Part shown: one piece after another, positions 52,279 through 61,880 of the stretch | Layout: each line of letters begins with the position of its first letter | Position numbering within the stretch: the stretch's first letter is position 1 | Source of the DNA: Acidobacteriota bacterium | Lineage (GTDB): Bacteria; Acidobacteriota; Blastocatellia; Pyrinomonadales; Pyrinomonadaceae | Direction of reading: 5' to 3' | DNA length: 64,000 nt | NCBI GenBank assembly: GCA_018269005.1 | Contig: JAFDVK010000053.1 | Span: 216,687-280,686, forward strand | Position numbers and translations under genes: made by a program | Notes under the pieces: generated by a model | Database searches by the model: none | The model's input: only the letters and a program-made list of their open reading frames with translations | What the model was told of the DNA's origin: nothing

Positions 52279-52370
52279 AAACTGCCTCCTGAAGCTGAAA
52301 ACCTTTGGACCGAACCTTATTTGTAACCAAAATGATGACAAAGGTTGCCTGCTTCCGCAAATCGGATATC

Positions 52371-52405
52371 AAAAAAGCCGGTGTTCTCCGAAGAGCACCG
52401 GCTTT
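52371..52405 (-). terminator. Rho-independent terminator after pckG
   Basis: On the minus strand AAAGCCGGTG (52405-52396) pairs with CACCGGCTTT (52383-52374) around a 12-base loop, and the stem runs into a six-T tract. It stands 22 nt after the pckG stop. Confidence 0.9.
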
Positions 52406-52426
52406 ATTTGGTCATAAATTAAAAGC

Positions 52427-54322
52427 TCAACCCGCAGCCTTGCCCACCTCGGCAGGCGAGTCTGCTGATTCCGGCCTTGGGGCCGCAAGCCCGAGCTCTG
52501 GCGAACGCCACAGATTCGAGACAAGCAGTTCACGGATGAACGTCATTTCCTTCGGCAGGCGGTCGTAGAGTTTGAAGAAGAGTTCATCGTGCATAGCGAT
52601 CTCCTTGAGCCAGAGGTCGCGGTCGAGTTTCATCACCTGATCCCATTCCTCACGCGAGAAATCGAGCCCACGCCAGTCGATGTCATCGTAACGGGGCATC
52701 CAGCCGAGGGGTGTTTCCGTACCGGTAGAATCTCCGCGAGCACGTCCGACGATCCACTTGAGGACGCGCATGTTCTCGCCATATCCGGGCCATAGGAATT
52801 TGCCGTCCTCGCCCTTCAAGAACCAGTTGACCGAGAAGATACGCGGCGGATCCGGGATCTGGCGTCCGAAATTGAGCCAATGGCCGAAATAGTCGCCCAT
52901 ATGGTAACCCGCGAAAGGCAGCATCGCGAACGGGTCGCGTCGGACCTGGCCGATATTACCAAAGGCGGCGGCCGTCATTTCAGAACCCATCGTAGCGGCC
53001 GCATAGACGCCGAATGCCCAGTTGAATGATTGTTGGACAAGCGGCACGACCGAATTCCGTCGTCCGCCGAAGATGAACGCGGCGACCGGGACGCCCTTCG
53101 GATCGTCAAAATTCTCGTCAACGACGGGGCACTGGGTGATCGGAGCGGTAAAACGCGAATTCGGATGAGCCGCTTTGTTCTCGCTGGCCGGCGTCCAATC
53201 GTTGCCCTGCCAGTCGATCGCATGTGCGGGCGGTTCGCCGTCCATTCCTTCCCACCAAACATCGCCGTCGTCGGTAAGAGCGACGTTCGTAAAGATGACG
53301 TTCTCTTTCATCGACTCCATCGCGTTCGGGTTCGTTGTATAGTTCGTTCCCGGTGCGACGCCGAAGAACCCGTACTCAGGGTTGATCGCCCGAAGTTTCC
53401 CGTGTTCGTCCGGTTTGATCCACGCGATATCGTCACCGACCGTCGTGATCTCCCAACCTTCTTCCTGGAAGGCTTTCGGCGGGACGAGCATCGCAAAATT
53501 CGTCTTTCCGCAGGCCGACGGGAATGCGGCACAGACGTAATCCTTGCGGCCGTCGGGTGACTTCACGCCAACGATCAGCATATGTTCGGCGAGCCAACCT
53601 TGCGAACGCCCGAGGTTCGACGCGATCCGAAGCGCAAGGCACTTTTTACCCAAGAGGGCATTGCCGCCGTAGCCGGAGCCGTAGGACATTATCGAGTTCT
53701 CTTCCGGGAAGTGAACGATGTACTTATCTTTCGGATCGGGCGAACAAGGCCAGGCAACGTCGGCCTGTCCGTCGGCAAGCGGCATTCCGACCGAGTGAAG
53801 GCATTTTGTGAATTCGCCGTCGCCGAGAGCGTCGAGAGCTTTCGTGCCCATGCGGGTCATAAGCCGCATATTGACCGTCGCGTAAGGCGAATCGGTCAAC
53901 TGTACGCCGAACTGCGATATCGGGGAGCCGATCGGACCCATACAAAAAGGGACAACATACATAGTGCGTCCCTTCATTGCTCCGTCGAATTTCTTTTTCA
54001 GGATGGCCTTCATCTCGACCGGTGCCATCCAGTTGTTGGTCGGGCCTGCGTCGCCTTTTGCACGCGAGCAGATGTATGTACGGTCCTCGACGCGGGCCAC
54101 ATCCGACGGGTGCGAGCGCGCAAGGAACGAATTCGGGCGTTTCGCCTCGTTCAGTTTGATCAAGGTGCCGCCTGCGACCATTCCGGAGCACATTTTGTCG
54201 TACTCTTCCTGAGAGCCGTCGCACCAATGCACATTGGCCGGTTTACAAAGTTCAACAGCCTCCTGGACGAATTTGATAAGTTCTTCGTTCTTGATAGAGG
54301 AGGGAATATTTAGATCAGTCAT
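52427..54322 (-). CDS. pckG: Phosphoenolpyruvate carboxykinase (GTP)
   Basis: The enzyme turns oxaloacetate and GTP into PEP, the entry step of gluconeogenesis, in the cytoplasm. The 631-residue protein (ATG 54322, GGAGACAAAAA before it) has the GTP-type markers: the nucleotide loop [18 protein letters not shown], the mobile Cys-containing active-site loop centred on [21 protein letters not shown], and the [19 protein letters not shown] ends. The frame is open to 54367, but without a ribosome-binding site. GTP- rather than ATP-dependent PEPCK is frequent in Acidobacteriota and Actinobacteria. Gluconeogenesis from D-lactate, acetate or amino acids would use it. Confidence 0.97.
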   Translation of the reverse strand: MTDLNIPSSIKNEELIKFVQEAVELCKPANVHWCDGSQEEYDKMCSGMVAGGTLIKLNEAKRPNSFLARSHPSDVARVEDRTYICSRAKGDAGPTNNWMAPVEMKAILKKKFDGAMKGRTMYVVPFCMGPIGSPISQFGVQLTDSPYATVNMRLMTRMGTKALDALGDGEFTKCLHSVGMPLADGQADVAWPCSPDPKDKYIVHFPEENSIMSYGSGYGGNALLGKKCLALRIASNLGRSQGWLAEHMLIVGVKSPDGRKDYVCAAFPSACGKTNFAMLVPPKAFQEEGWEITTVGDDIAWIKPDEHGKLRAINPEYGFFGVAPGTNYTTNPNAMESMKENVIFTNVALTDDGDVWWEGMDGEPPAHAIDWQGNDWTPASENKAAHPNSRFTAPITQCPVVDENFDDPKGVPVAAFIFGGRRNSVVPLVQQSFNWAFGVYAAATMGSEMTAAAFGNIGQVRRDPFAMLPFAGYHMGDYFGHWLNFGRQIPDPPRIFSVNWFLKGEDGKFLWPGYGENMRVLKWIVGRARGDSTGTETPLGWMPRYDDIDWRGLDFSREEWDQVMKLDRDLWLKEIAMHDELFFKLYDRLPKEMTFIRELLVSNLWRSPELGLAAPRPESADSPAEVGKAAG

Positions 54323-54459
54323 ATTTTTTGTCTCCAATAGACCAATTATCACCTTTTTTTTCAGCAAAATTTAACAAAGGAGTAATAAGTCCTGATTTCG
54401 AGCGATATTCGAATAGCTTATCATAAAATAAGCAGAAAGGTAGGGTGGTGATCCTTCCG

Positions 54460-55401
54460 TCAGGTATTCTGCCCGGCCGGCGAGCCGTTCGAACTTTTGT
54501 ATTGCATAAGCGTGTGTACCACGACGGTGGCGATGATGACGATACCGCCGAGGATCGCCCAATTTGAGGGCCTTTCGCCGATAAATAGAAATACCCAGAC
54601 AGGATTCAAGAGCGGTTCGATAAATCCTATTATGCTTGCGTCAAGAGGCCGGGTTCCGCTGAAAACACCCTTTATAAAGAGCATGTACGCGATGCCGATC
54701 TGGACGATCCCCAAAAATGCGGCGGCGAAGGCGTCGCCGGCCGTCATTACGGGAACTGCCGAGATCCCGTATGGAAGCATCACGGCCGCGAGCAGAAAGT
54801 TGCCGTATATTACCGTAACAACGGGATTTCCTGCATGTTGGTTCGGGATCGAAGCATCATCGTCAGCGACTGCCGAAGCGGGAAGTGCTGCCGCTCCTGG
54901 CGCCTTCGGGTGCTTCAAGAGCATTATATAAAGTCCGTAGAAGACGCCGCTCGCAAGGGCCGCGAGGTTCCCGCGATAGTCGCTTACCTCAAGTTTTCCG
55001 ACAAAAAAGAGCGACATTCCCGCAATACACAAGATCACGGTGAAAAGGTCGCGAAGGTGGAATTTCTCGCCGATAATGAAGGGCGAAAGGATGAGTATGT
55101 AGATCGGTGCCGTGTACTGAAGGAAGATCGCGTTCGCACTTGTCGTATTTTTGGTCGCCCAAACGAACAGAAAGAGCAGCAGCGCATACGCCACCGATGC
55201 GAGAGCACCGACGGGCGTGAGCCGCAGTCCGCGTTTGTATGTAAAAAGCAGGACGGTCAGCCCCGCCAAAAACGACCTGAAAAAAGTCAGCTGAAATGGG
55301 TCAAGCGTGGTGATCTTGATGAAAAGCCCGCCCGTACTCCAAAGCAGCACGCCGAAAACGACGTAGAGATATGGCGGAAAGCGGCCTTTATTCGAATGCA
55401 C
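54460..55401 (-). CDS. EamA/DMT-family exporter
   Basis: The 313-residue protein has ten membrane helices in two EamA repeats (YLYVVFGVLLWSTGGLFIKI, YRGNLAALASGVFYGLYIML, ITLMPYGISAVPVMT-like second half) and a short soluble linker between them (PKAPGAAALPASAVADDDAS). It belongs to the drug/metabolite superfamily (RhaT-like), whose members export amino acids, nucleosides or other small solutes. The start is GTG at 55401. A TATAAT stands 5 bases before it, which would make the transcript nearly leaderless; this is a caution about the exact start. It is 90-140 nt from pckG, same strand. Confidence 0.87.
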   Translation of the reverse strand: MHSNKGRFPPYLYVVFGVLLWSTGGLFIKITTLDPFQLTFFRSFLAGLTVLLFTYKRGLRLTPVGALASVAYALLLFLFVWATKNTTSANAIFLQYTAPIYILILSPFIIGEKFHLRDLFTVILCIAGMSLFFVGKLEVSDYRGNLAALASGVFYGLYIMLLKHPKAPGAAALPASAVADDDASIPNQHAGNPVVTVIYGNFLLAAVMLPYGISAVPVMTAGDAFAAAFLGIVQIGIAYMLFIKGVFSGTRPLDASIIGFIEPLLNPVWVFLFIGERPSNWAILGGIVIIATVVVHTLMQYKSSNGSPAGQNT

Positions 55402-55496
55402 ACGAAATTATATCGAGACGCCTGAAAAATCCAAATGGAAATGAATGGTCAAATTGACGGCAGATGGTATGGGCAAAAAAGAAGAAAGAGACATGC

Positions 55497-55525
55497 TTGA
55501 CAGCTATGCTATACTTGTTTATGTA
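55497..55525 (+). promoter_or_regulatory. Strong sigma70-like promoter without a clear gene
   Basis: TTGACA (55497-55502), a 17-base spacer and TATGTA (55520-55525) make a near-ideal promoter. An inverted repeat AACAGG/CCTGTT follows at 55525-55540, where an operator could sit. No recognised gene follows; the nearest open frame starts at 55560. Confidence 0.55.
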
Positions 55526-55744
55526 ACAGGCACACCTGTTGCCATATTGATCTTTGATAATGAACCCGACCGATGAGACGATCTTTGCTCTTTCCCGTCG
55601 CAGTAAGAAGATGCGGTGCCCTCCACGCGTCAGCCTCGTAATGGCGGCCACGCCGGCAACGTTGGCCAAAGTAGCAAGTTCCGAAAAGGCCGCGATCGCC
55701 CGCGAGAAAATTTTTTTTCGATTTTCTTGTTTAAAATGGCTGTA

Positions 55745-55857
55745 AGTGGTGAGAATAAAGACACTTATTTGTCCCACGGCGTGTGTGGGACACTTTGGGA
55801 CAGTTTCCGTAAGTGTTGGGAATAAAGGAGTGCGTGTCCCACCGGTTTGTGGGACAC
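55745..55857. repeat. Tandem pair of related GTCCCAC/GTGGGAC hairpins (67-bp period)
   Basis: Two units start at about 55745 and 55812 with the shared opening AGTGGTGAGAATAAAG / AGTGTTGGGAATAAAG. Each contains an inverted repeat: TGTCCCAC (55770-55777) with GTGGGACA (55785-55792), and GTGTCCCAC (55834-55842) with GTGGGACAC (55849-55857). A half-element GGGACAG occurs between at about 55797. The design suggests a dispersed hairpin element or structured RNA. Confidence 0.7.
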
Positions 55858-55932
55858 GGCGGGAAAGAAGGGACGATTTATGCCGTTCGCGGGCCTCGAA
55901 AAGGAGTAAGCAGCGTCTCCCCGGACAGAAAC

Positions 55933-57000
55933 CTACTCCGATTCTTCGCCGTCGGTCGAAGCCGCCTTTACGCCGCTTGCTATTGCCTCGCGAAGGTGTT
56001 TTGCGGAAGTGGTGTTTGGTTCGAGTTCACGTTCCTCGACGTTTTTGTAGATCTGTTTGCCGAAAACACCGTTCCATGGCGGGATAACGAGCGTAACATT
56101 CCCGTGGGCGCGCGCCTGACACGCAAGCCGTAGAATGGGACGTTCCACTTCGGGCTGACCGTAACCAAAGACCTTGGCCTGGCGGCGTTCGCGTCGATGT
56201 ACGGGATCTAGCTTTTCCTTGCCGCCAAGAACCCCGACCCAGCACGTGCCGCACGCTGCGGCAGTACATTCGATCGGTATCGGGCCCTGCCAGCAGCGTT
56301 CGTCGAGCGCTTTCCAGTCGCGTGATCTGTCCTGACCGGCGGCCTGCGTGATCTCCTGATCGTCATAGACCTGAAACTTGCCGGAATAGTCTTCTGCGGC
56401 ATAGGAGACCGAGAATTTCTTATCGACCGTCTTTAAGAAGCCAAAAAGCCCCTGCGAATCGTCTTTTTCGCGTGCGGCATAGACCGCATCTGCGGAACCG
56501 GCCATCGCTCCTGTCGGTTTTGCGACATCTCCGGCAGTCTTTGCGAATTCATCCGCGCCGACCTGGTTGAATGTCGCAAGGGCGAGCGCTGATATCGCGG
56601 TGATGAGCTTTTCGTCCACGCCCGCCTTCTTTGCTGCATTTGCAGCAGCGGTCTTTACGAGCTCGACGAGCGAAGGCTTGGAGTCGGCCTTAAAGCTCGC
56701 GGATGCCTCATTCACTGCAGCCTTGACGTGCGGCCAGTAGCGATGCCCGTAAAGGAAATGATGCGACGTATCGAGCGAATCTTCGAGCATATAATTGCCC
56801 TGAAGGCTCAAGACGCGTTCGGCCTCTTTGCGGTCCTCAGCGGCTTCGATATAAAGCCGAAGTTCAAGCGGAAAGAAGCGGAACCAGATGTTTACGGCGT
56901 CCTGATCGACCTTGTGGATCTCGGACTGAAGTTCGCCGACCGCATCAAGCCAGTCGGTTTCAGAAAAAGTGCGTAGGTGAGAGAAAAGTTCGTTTGCCAT
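55933..57000 (-). CDS. 2Fe-2S ferredoxin-fold protein with a novel helical N-terminal region
   Basis: The 355-residue protein ends with a plant-type 2Fe-2S ferredoxin domain: ECTAAACGTCWVGVLGG supplies three Cys (C-x4-C-x2-C) and RLACQARAHGNVTLVIP the fourth. The N-terminal two thirds is helical (LFSHLRTFSETDWLDAVGEL, YMLEDSLDTSHHFLYGHRYW with a His-rich patch, then an Ala-rich helix bundle) with no family I recognise. It is probably a soluble electron-transfer protein with a partner- or cofactor-binding helical domain. It is last after the ABC/TPR operon (64 nt gap), same strand, and may be co-transcribed. Confidence 0.75.
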   Translation of the reverse strand: MANELFSHLRTFSETDWLDAVGELQSEIHKVDQDAVNIWFRFFPLELRLYIEAAEDRKEAERVLSLQGNYMLEDSLDTSHHFLYGHRYWPHVKAAVNEASASFKADSKPSLVELVKTAAANAAKKAGVDEKLITAISALALATFNQVGADEFAKTAGDVAKPTGAMAGSADAVYAAREKDDSQGLFGFLKTVDKKFSVSYAAEDYSGKFQVYDDQEITQAAGQDRSRDWKALDERCWQGPIPIECTAAACGTCWVGVLGGKEKLDPVHRRERRQAKVFGYGQPEVERPILRLACQARAHGNVTLVIPPWNGVFGKQIYKNVEERELEPNTTSAKHLREAIASGVKAASTDGEESE

Positions 57001-57063
57001 ATCGATTTTTGACCAAACTTAAATTCAATCAAAATCACGGCGGAATGACAAACGGCAGAGGTT

Positions 57064-58005
57064 CTAAAGCGTGGTGTCGCGGACGAAAAGCTCTTCGAGG
57101 GACAGCTTTGCGGGTTCGACGCGGGTTAGACGGCCGCTGTTCTTTCGGATAAGGTCAAGGACCGCATCGAGGTCGCTTTCGTCCAGGATCTGAATGTTGG
57201 CGCCGTCGGGCGTCGCCTCAATGGTCGCTCCGCTGATGAATTCGACCGAACCGCGTATAGCGTCGGCATTCACGCCTTGAACCTCCACGATCAAGGCCCG
57301 TCCCGCATCGTCTTTTGCAAGCAGTTCGCTCAATTTTCCCGATGCTGCAAGACGGCCGCCTCTGAGAATTGCGACTTCGTCGCAAAGAGCCTCGATGTCC
57401 GAGAGAATGTGAGTTGACATAAAGACACTCACTCCCTTGGCCCGCAAGTTCGCGATCAGGTCGCGTATATCGCGTCGTCCGACAGGGTCGAGCCCTGACA
57501 TCGGTTCATCGAAGAAGACAAGCTCAGGATCATTTATGAGCGATTGGGCGATACCGACGCGTTGGAGCATCCCCTTGGAGAATTTTCGAAGCTGGCGTCG
57601 TCGGTCTTTCTCTGCGATACCAACTTCGGTCAGAAGCGCGTCGGTCTTTTCCTTGCGGGCCGCCGCATCCAAGCCAAAGAGCCTGCCGAAGTAGTCCATC
57701 AACTCGTTCGCCGTCAGATAATCGTAAAAGTACGGGCTTTCGGGGCAATAGCCGATCTGCGAGTGCATCTTTACGTTGGCGACATCTTTTCCGAGAACGC
57801 TGGCTGTGCCGGCGGTCGGAAATATCAGGCCCATCAGGATCTTGATCGTCGTCGTTTTCCCAGCACCATTGCCGCCTAAGAAACCGAAGATCTGTCCGCC
57901 CTTGACGTTCAGATCAAGAGCGTCGAGCGCAAGATTGCGTTTCTTCTTTAGGAAACCGGTCTCGTACTCTTTCGAAAGGCCTTCGATCTCTACGACGTAT
58001 TTCAT
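57064..58005 (-). CDS. ABC transporter ATP-binding protein
   Basis: The 313-residue protein has Walker [17 protein letters not shown], the ABC signature [16 protein letters not shown], Walker [18 protein letters not shown] and the switch His in MSTHILSD, with an extra C-terminal domain of about 90 residues ([17 protein letters not shown]). It is of the ABC-2/CcmA-like class that powers a separate permease with no binding protein, so an exporter or membrane-modifying system. It overlaps the TPR-like gene upstream by 4 nt, which in turn overlaps the permease gene, so all three are one operon. Confidence 0.95.
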   Translation of the reverse strand: MKYVVEIEGLSKEYETGFLKKKRNLALDALDLNVKGGQIFGFLGGNGAGKTTTIKILMGLIFPTAGTASVLGKDVANVKMHSQIGYCPESPYFYDYLTANELMDYFGRLFGLDAAARKEKTDALLTEVGIAEKDRRRQLRKFSKGMLQRVGIAQSLINDPELVFFDEPMSGLDPVGRRDIRDLIANLRAKGVSVFMSTHILSDIEALCDEVAILRGGRLAASGKLSELLAKDDAGRALIVEVQGVNADAIRGSVEFISGATIEATPDGANIQILDESDLDAVLDLIRKNSGRLTRVEPAKLSLEELFVRDTTL

Positions 58006-58943
58006 CTATTTGTCTCCAGCGGCAATTTGCTCAAGTTGCGGTCGATCTCAACCCGGCATTCGGTTCGATCAAGCAGATATGGAGCTCCGGTCGGATCGAC
58101 AAGATCGCCCCGAGCGTTGACGCCAAAGTCTCCGCCCGGCAAGTTTACGGTCAATAACGCTGATGTGATCTCGCTAAGTTTCTGTGGGCATTCACCGGTG
58201 CGTGTCTTTGCCTCGGCGAGCTTTTCATTTATCGCATCGCGCTCATCGAACCATTTGAGTTCCTGCAAGCGGCTTTCTGCCGTCCTTTTCACCGCCTCAT
58301 CCGGAGCACTGTCATACATCTCCTGGTAGATCGCACGAGCGGTCGCACGGCTTCCGCCTTCGCTTTTCATCGCCGCCGCCATCATCTTCATAAAAGGTGC
58401 GGCACCTTCTATCTTCGACCCGATGTCGTATGTCTCGGCAGCTTGTGGATAGGCCTTTGCTCGCCAATAGATATAGCCAAGGTGCTGATAGAGCCGCCAT
58501 TCTTTTGGGTTGTTCGCGATCCCTTTTTTCGTGAGAGCGATGGCTTGCTCGCCGTCGATCGCGGGCAGCACCATTGCTCCATACGTGTATGGGGCTATAA
58601 AATGCGGGTCAAGATCCGTTGCACTGTCGAGCATCGGATAAAGCAATCGCGGATTGAGATACCGCAGGTCGTCGAGACGTACGTCCTCAGTGGAGTTCAC
58701 GAGTTTGTCGCCGATGTATTGCAGCGACCGCATCCAATACCAATCGGCAACGAGGCTGTCAGTTCCGAGGACATAGCCTTTCAATTCGCGGCCTTTTACG
58801 AAGAGATCCGCATCGGCGTAACTTTCCGGGAGTTGCGGCTTCTGCGAGGCTACGAGATCGCTCAGCGGAGAAAGCGCAAGAAACCCCGCGATGACGATCG
58901 CAAGCGGTAGAAGCAGATCTTTTACGAGCGAACGATCCCTCAT
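58002..58943 (-). CDS. Membrane-anchored TPR-like protein between ABC permease and ATPase
   Basis: The 313-residue protein has one N-terminal helix (LLLPLAIVIAGFLALSPLSD) and then an alpha-helical region with TPR-like pairs (DGEQAIALTKKGIANNPKEW, RLYQHLGYIYWRAKAYPQAA, ARAIYQEMYDSAPDEAVKRT). A C-terminal segment follows with ECPQKLSEITSALLTVNLPG and NARGDLVDPTGAPYLLDRTE, resembling the pseudopilin-like end (GDPWGxPYxY) of secretion proteins. It overlaps both neighbours by 4 nt, so it is probably a third component of the ABC system facing the periplasm. No function known. Confidence 0.7.
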   Translation of the reverse strand: MRDRSLVKDLLLPLAIVIAGFLALSPLSDLVASQKPQLPESYADADLFVKGRELKGYVLGTDSLVADWYWMRSLQYIGDKLVNSTEDVRLDDLRYLNPRLLYPMLDSATDLDPHFIAPYTYGAMVLPAIDGEQAIALTKKGIANNPKEWRLYQHLGYIYWRAKAYPQAAETYDIGSKIEGAAPFMKMMAAAMKSEGGSRATARAIYQEMYDSAPDEAVKRTAESRLQELKWFDERDAINEKLAEAKTRTGECPQKLSEITSALLTVNLPGGDFGVNARGDLVDPTGAPYLLDRTECRVEIDRNLSKLPLETNR

Positions 58944-59728
58944 TTGAAGTTTCGCCTCTTAAAGATGATCGTTGTGATGGTCAGCAGAATGATGTCGTAA
59001 ACAATGGCGTACACGGTCGCAAACCCGAGCATTGACGCCGGTGGATGCTGGCCGATGGCCGCGTTCGATATCACTGAAAAATTCGAAAAATTCGGGAGAA
59101 GGTAATAGACGACGTTGAAGAAGACGAGGGCGGCCTCAGAACCCATCGACTGTGCGAGGTCGCGAAGGCTCGAACTGAAATGCCCGATCACGAAAACGAA
59201 GAACGTGAGCAGAGCCGATAGTGCCGGTGTCGAAAATGACGAGAATATTATCGCGACCGCTGTAATGATCGTCATTTCAAGAAAGATCAGAAAGATCGCG
59301 GGCCACACACCTGCGATGAACTTTCCGCCGCCGACATATACGAGAGCGAGCGTGATCCCGATGCCCATTACTGCGGTGTTTACAAGCAACGTTACGCAGA
59401 ATCCGAGATACTTGCCAAGAATGAAGTTCGTGCGGCTTACTGGCTTTGCGAAGATCGAATAGACGGTGCGCTTTTCGATCTCTTTCCAGACAAGGCTTAC
59501 ACCGACGAAGATGGCGATAAAGACGCCGAATATGAGCGACGCACTTAGGCCAAGGTCCGTTACGACGCGTGCTTCCTGCCCGGCGGTCAATTCGCCAAGA
59601 AAGATCGCCGCCGCTGTAAGCAGCAGTACGAAAACGATCAGGTTATAAAGCACACGGTCGCGCACCGCTTCGCGAAACGCATTGCGGGCAACCGCGTATA
59701 TCGTGGAAAAAGAATTCTGATTCGGCAC
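58940..59728 (-). CDS. ABC-2 type permease
   Basis: The 262-residue protein has six membrane helices (VLYNLIVFVLLLTAAAIFLG, LSASLIFGVFIAIFVGVSLV, YLGFCVTLLVNTAVMGIGIT, GVWPAIFLIFLEMTIITAVA, LTFFVFVIGHFSSSLRDLAQ, ATVYAIVYDIILLTITTIIF). The N-terminus FSTIYAVARNAFREAVRDRV is typical of ABC-2 permeases of the NosY type. It is the first gene of the operon; the TPR-like protein and ATPase follow by 4-nt overlaps. Substrate unknown; candidates are lipid, polysaccharide or a cofactor-related export. Confidence 0.9.
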   Translation of the reverse strand: MPNQNSFSTIYAVARNAFREAVRDRVLYNLIVFVLLLTAAAIFLGELTAGQEARVVTDLGLSASLIFGVFIAIFVGVSLVWKEIEKRTVYSIFAKPVSRTNFILGKYLGFCVTLLVNTAVMGIGITLALVYVGGGKFIAGVWPAIFLIFLEMTIITAVAIIFSSFSTPALSALLTFFVFVIGHFSSSLRDLAQSMGSEAALVFFNVVYYLLPNFSNFSVISNAAIGQHPPASMLGFATVYAIVYDIILLTITTIIFKRRNFK

Positions 59729-59817
59729 TCTAGTCTTTTATCGCGAGCGGGCAGCGTGCGACATAAAATATTCTACATTAGGCCGGGCGATATCGTCACC
59801 CATCATCCAGATTCGTC

Positions 59818-61818
59818 TTAGTCGTTGTTGCTGAATGGTGACTCGAGTCCCGGAATATTCATCTTTTCCTCAGGATGCAGAACCTCGCGTTCGCCCATGA
59901 TCGCATAAACGGCTTCTCGCGGTTTCAACTCCATAAGCGGCGGAAGTTTCTGATCAAAAGCCTCTTTTGCGGCCACAGCACCGCCGTTCGTCATAAAATT
60001 CCACCACGAGAGAGACTGCCCCTTATCAAGGCCGATCGCTTGGTTCAAAGCAGCCGCGGACTCCTCGTGTTTGCCGTTGAGGTCGAGAATATATGCAAGC
60101 CGCACGTAAAGGAAAGGCGATCGAGGATATGCCCGCAAAGCCTCGCGTATGGTCGCTTCTGCTCCGTCAAGGTCGTCCCCCAGGCGCTGTACGATCGACA
60201 TGCGCGCATAGTCGATCGAGGTTGCCTTGCTTTTGTTGATCGCCCGTTGAAAATGCTCGGCCGCTTCGCGGTAACGCTTTTGTGCGGCCAGGCTCCTGGC
60301 ATATCCCCATTCAAGGGTCGCATTTGCCGGGTCGATCGCGATGGCCCGATCAAAGGCTTTGTATCGGGCCTCGAGGTCGCTCTCATAAGCGCCGTTGATC
60401 GCGGTTTGCAAGGCGACGATCCGCACGATCGAATACGTCGCAAGCATCACGGCCAACAGCGAGATGACTGCGAACAAGACGCTCCACTTTCTTGAGGCCT
60501 GAGACTGGGGTTTTGCTTGGCGTTGGCGGCCGAGGGTTCCACCGATCGCTATAGCCAGCACGATGACGAATGCGATGCCGTTCTGGATGATACGGAAGGA
60601 ATAGGATGTTACGAACGAACTCGACAAGAATGCCGCAAGACCAATGAACGCCGCGACGGTATAAGGCGATGCCCTAGGCGCACGCCGCAAAAGGCAGATC
60701 CCCGCATAAATGATGCCCGCAAGCAGAACGCCGAAGATCACTATTCCGACGACACCAAGCTCTGCCGCGATCTGTATGTATTCGTTGTGTGCACGCTCCG
60801 CGATAGCGTCATCTGCCAAGGAAAGATTCGGATCATCGGGATGTAGTTCCGCATAGCTAGCTCGGTATCGGACGAATTCTTGCCCAAAATTATCCGCACC
60901 TACTCCCGCAAAAGGTGAGTGTTTTAACATCTCGACACCGATGTCGAAAAAGAACGGGCGAATTCGGGCACTCTCGGCGGAGCCCGGATCGACCACTCTT
61001 TCGACCATCGGAGCTTTCTCGACCATGACGAACGGTAAGCAGGTGGCCAACAGGATTCCCGCAATTGCGACTCCGACCGTCGCAAAGGCCTTCTTTCTTG
61101 CACTACGAAAGAGCGGAAAAATCAGGGCTGCAGCCGCTAATGCGATAGCTTCGATCGCGAAGATTCCGACGCCGGTTCGGCTGAAACTCATCACCACGAA
61201 CATTCCCAGAATAAACACGCCAACAAACGCCAACCGTCGCGCACGCCTGCCTGCAAATATTGCCAGTATTCCAACGAGGGGATAGATCGTGTTCGAGAGT
61301 TCGGTATATTTTGAGAAGCGAAGCCCTAGCGTCGTGCCTCCTTCTTTGAAGATCGAGACCGTGAAGAACTCGATGAGCGGCGATATGGTGAGGAGAAGTA
61401 CGAAAACGCACAGGCCGATCGTAAAACGTTCTTGAGCGTCACGCCTGGCAAGGATCCATCTTGCGACAAGATAGTATCCGAGATAATTCGCCCAGACGCC
61501 TGTGTGATGGATTACCGAAGAGAGGGAATTTGCCCAGAGAGCCGAAGTGCCGCTCCAGACGGTAAAAAGGATCATCGGTGCGATGATAAGCAGCTTTTCA
61601 CTTCGCGAAAATAAAAGGATCGTCCGCTGCTGCTCGCCCGTAAACCAACCATAGCCCAAGAACACCAAAAGCAGGAGCGAAGCGGCGGTCTCCGGCCGCC
61701 ACGGATGCATAAACACGTCCCACTCGGGCTTGACGTTGATGATCGGCACGAGAAACACAATGCCGACAGCAATGCCGAAGGCATAGGGGAGCAATGTTCT
61801 GATCTTTTCTTTTGACAT
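59818..61818 (-). CDS. O-antigen-ligase/polymerase-like membrane protein with TPR tail
   Basis: The 666-residue protein (ATG 61818, MSKEKIRTLLPYAFGIAVGI) has about ten membrane helices in the first 450 residues, with the Wzy_C-like core (GVFILGMFVVMSFSRTGVGI, FAGVGADNFGQEFVRYRASY, ERAHNEYIQIAAELGVVGIV). The last 200 residues form TPR units (FDRAIAIDPANATLEWGYAR, RAINKSKATSIDYARMSIVQ). The layout is common for surface-glycan or pilin-glycosylation ligases. The frame extends to 61902 with a TTG, but that part overlaps the pilin terminator. It is 120 nt downstream of the pilin gene on the same strand. It could glycosylate the neighbouring pilins; inference. Confidence 0.83.
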   Translation of the reverse strand: MSKEKIRTLLPYAFGIAVGIVFLVPIINVKPEWDVFMHPWRPETAASLLLLVFLGYGWFTGEQQRTILLFSRSEKLLIIAPMILFTVWSGTSALWANSLSSVIHHTGVWANYLGYYLVARWILARRDAQERFTIGLCVFVLLLTISPLIEFFTVSIFKEGGTTLGLRFSKYTELSNTIYPLVGILAIFAGRRARRLAFVGVFILGMFVVMSFSRTGVGIFAIEAIALAAAALIFPLFRSARKKAFATVGVAIAGILLATCLPFVMVEKAPMVERVVDPGSAESARIRPFFFDIGVEMLKHSPFAGVGADNFGQEFVRYRASYAELHPDDPNLSLADDAIAERAHNEYIQIAAELGVVGIVIFGVLLAGIIYAGICLLRRAPRASPYTVAAFIGLAAFLSSSFVTSYSFRIIQNGIAFVIVLAIAIGGTLGRQRQAKPQSQASRKWSVLFAVISLLAVMLATYSIVRIVALQTAINGAYESDLEARYKAFDRAIAIDPANATLEWGYARSLAAQKRYREAAEHFQRAINKSKATSIDYARMSIVQRLGDDLDGAEATIREALRAYPRSPFLYVRLAYILDLNGKHEESAAALNQAIGLDKGQSLSWWNFMTNGGAVAAKEAFDQKLPPLMELKPREAVYAIMGEREVLHPEEKMNIPGLESPFSNND

Positions 61819-61880
61819 TAATAGGAGCGGCGAGCCGTTCTGACGTCTATAGATTATAACAAGGGCACTATCGCCAGAAA

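Larger units (their letters stand above)
55402..55932. other. Non-coding stretch of 530 nt with a promoter-like site, a short ORF and paired hairpins
   Basis: No confident gene is present. It holds (i) a good plus-strand promoter at 55497-55525, (ii) an inverted repeat AACAGG-N4-CCTGTT at 55525-55540, (iii) a plus-strand open frame 55560-55745 whose first residues NPTDETIFALS faintly resemble MnmE N-termini, and (iv) a tandem pair of hairpins at 55745-55857. It lies between the divergent EamA gene and the 3' end of the 2Fe-2S gene. It may be the relic of a lost gene or a non-coding RNA locus. Confidence 0.5.

Noticed and set aside
55388..55777. Minus-strand 129-residue frame upstream of the EamA gene
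   Set aside because: No ribosome-binding site, no similarity, and it overlaps the EamA start and the hairpin repeats.
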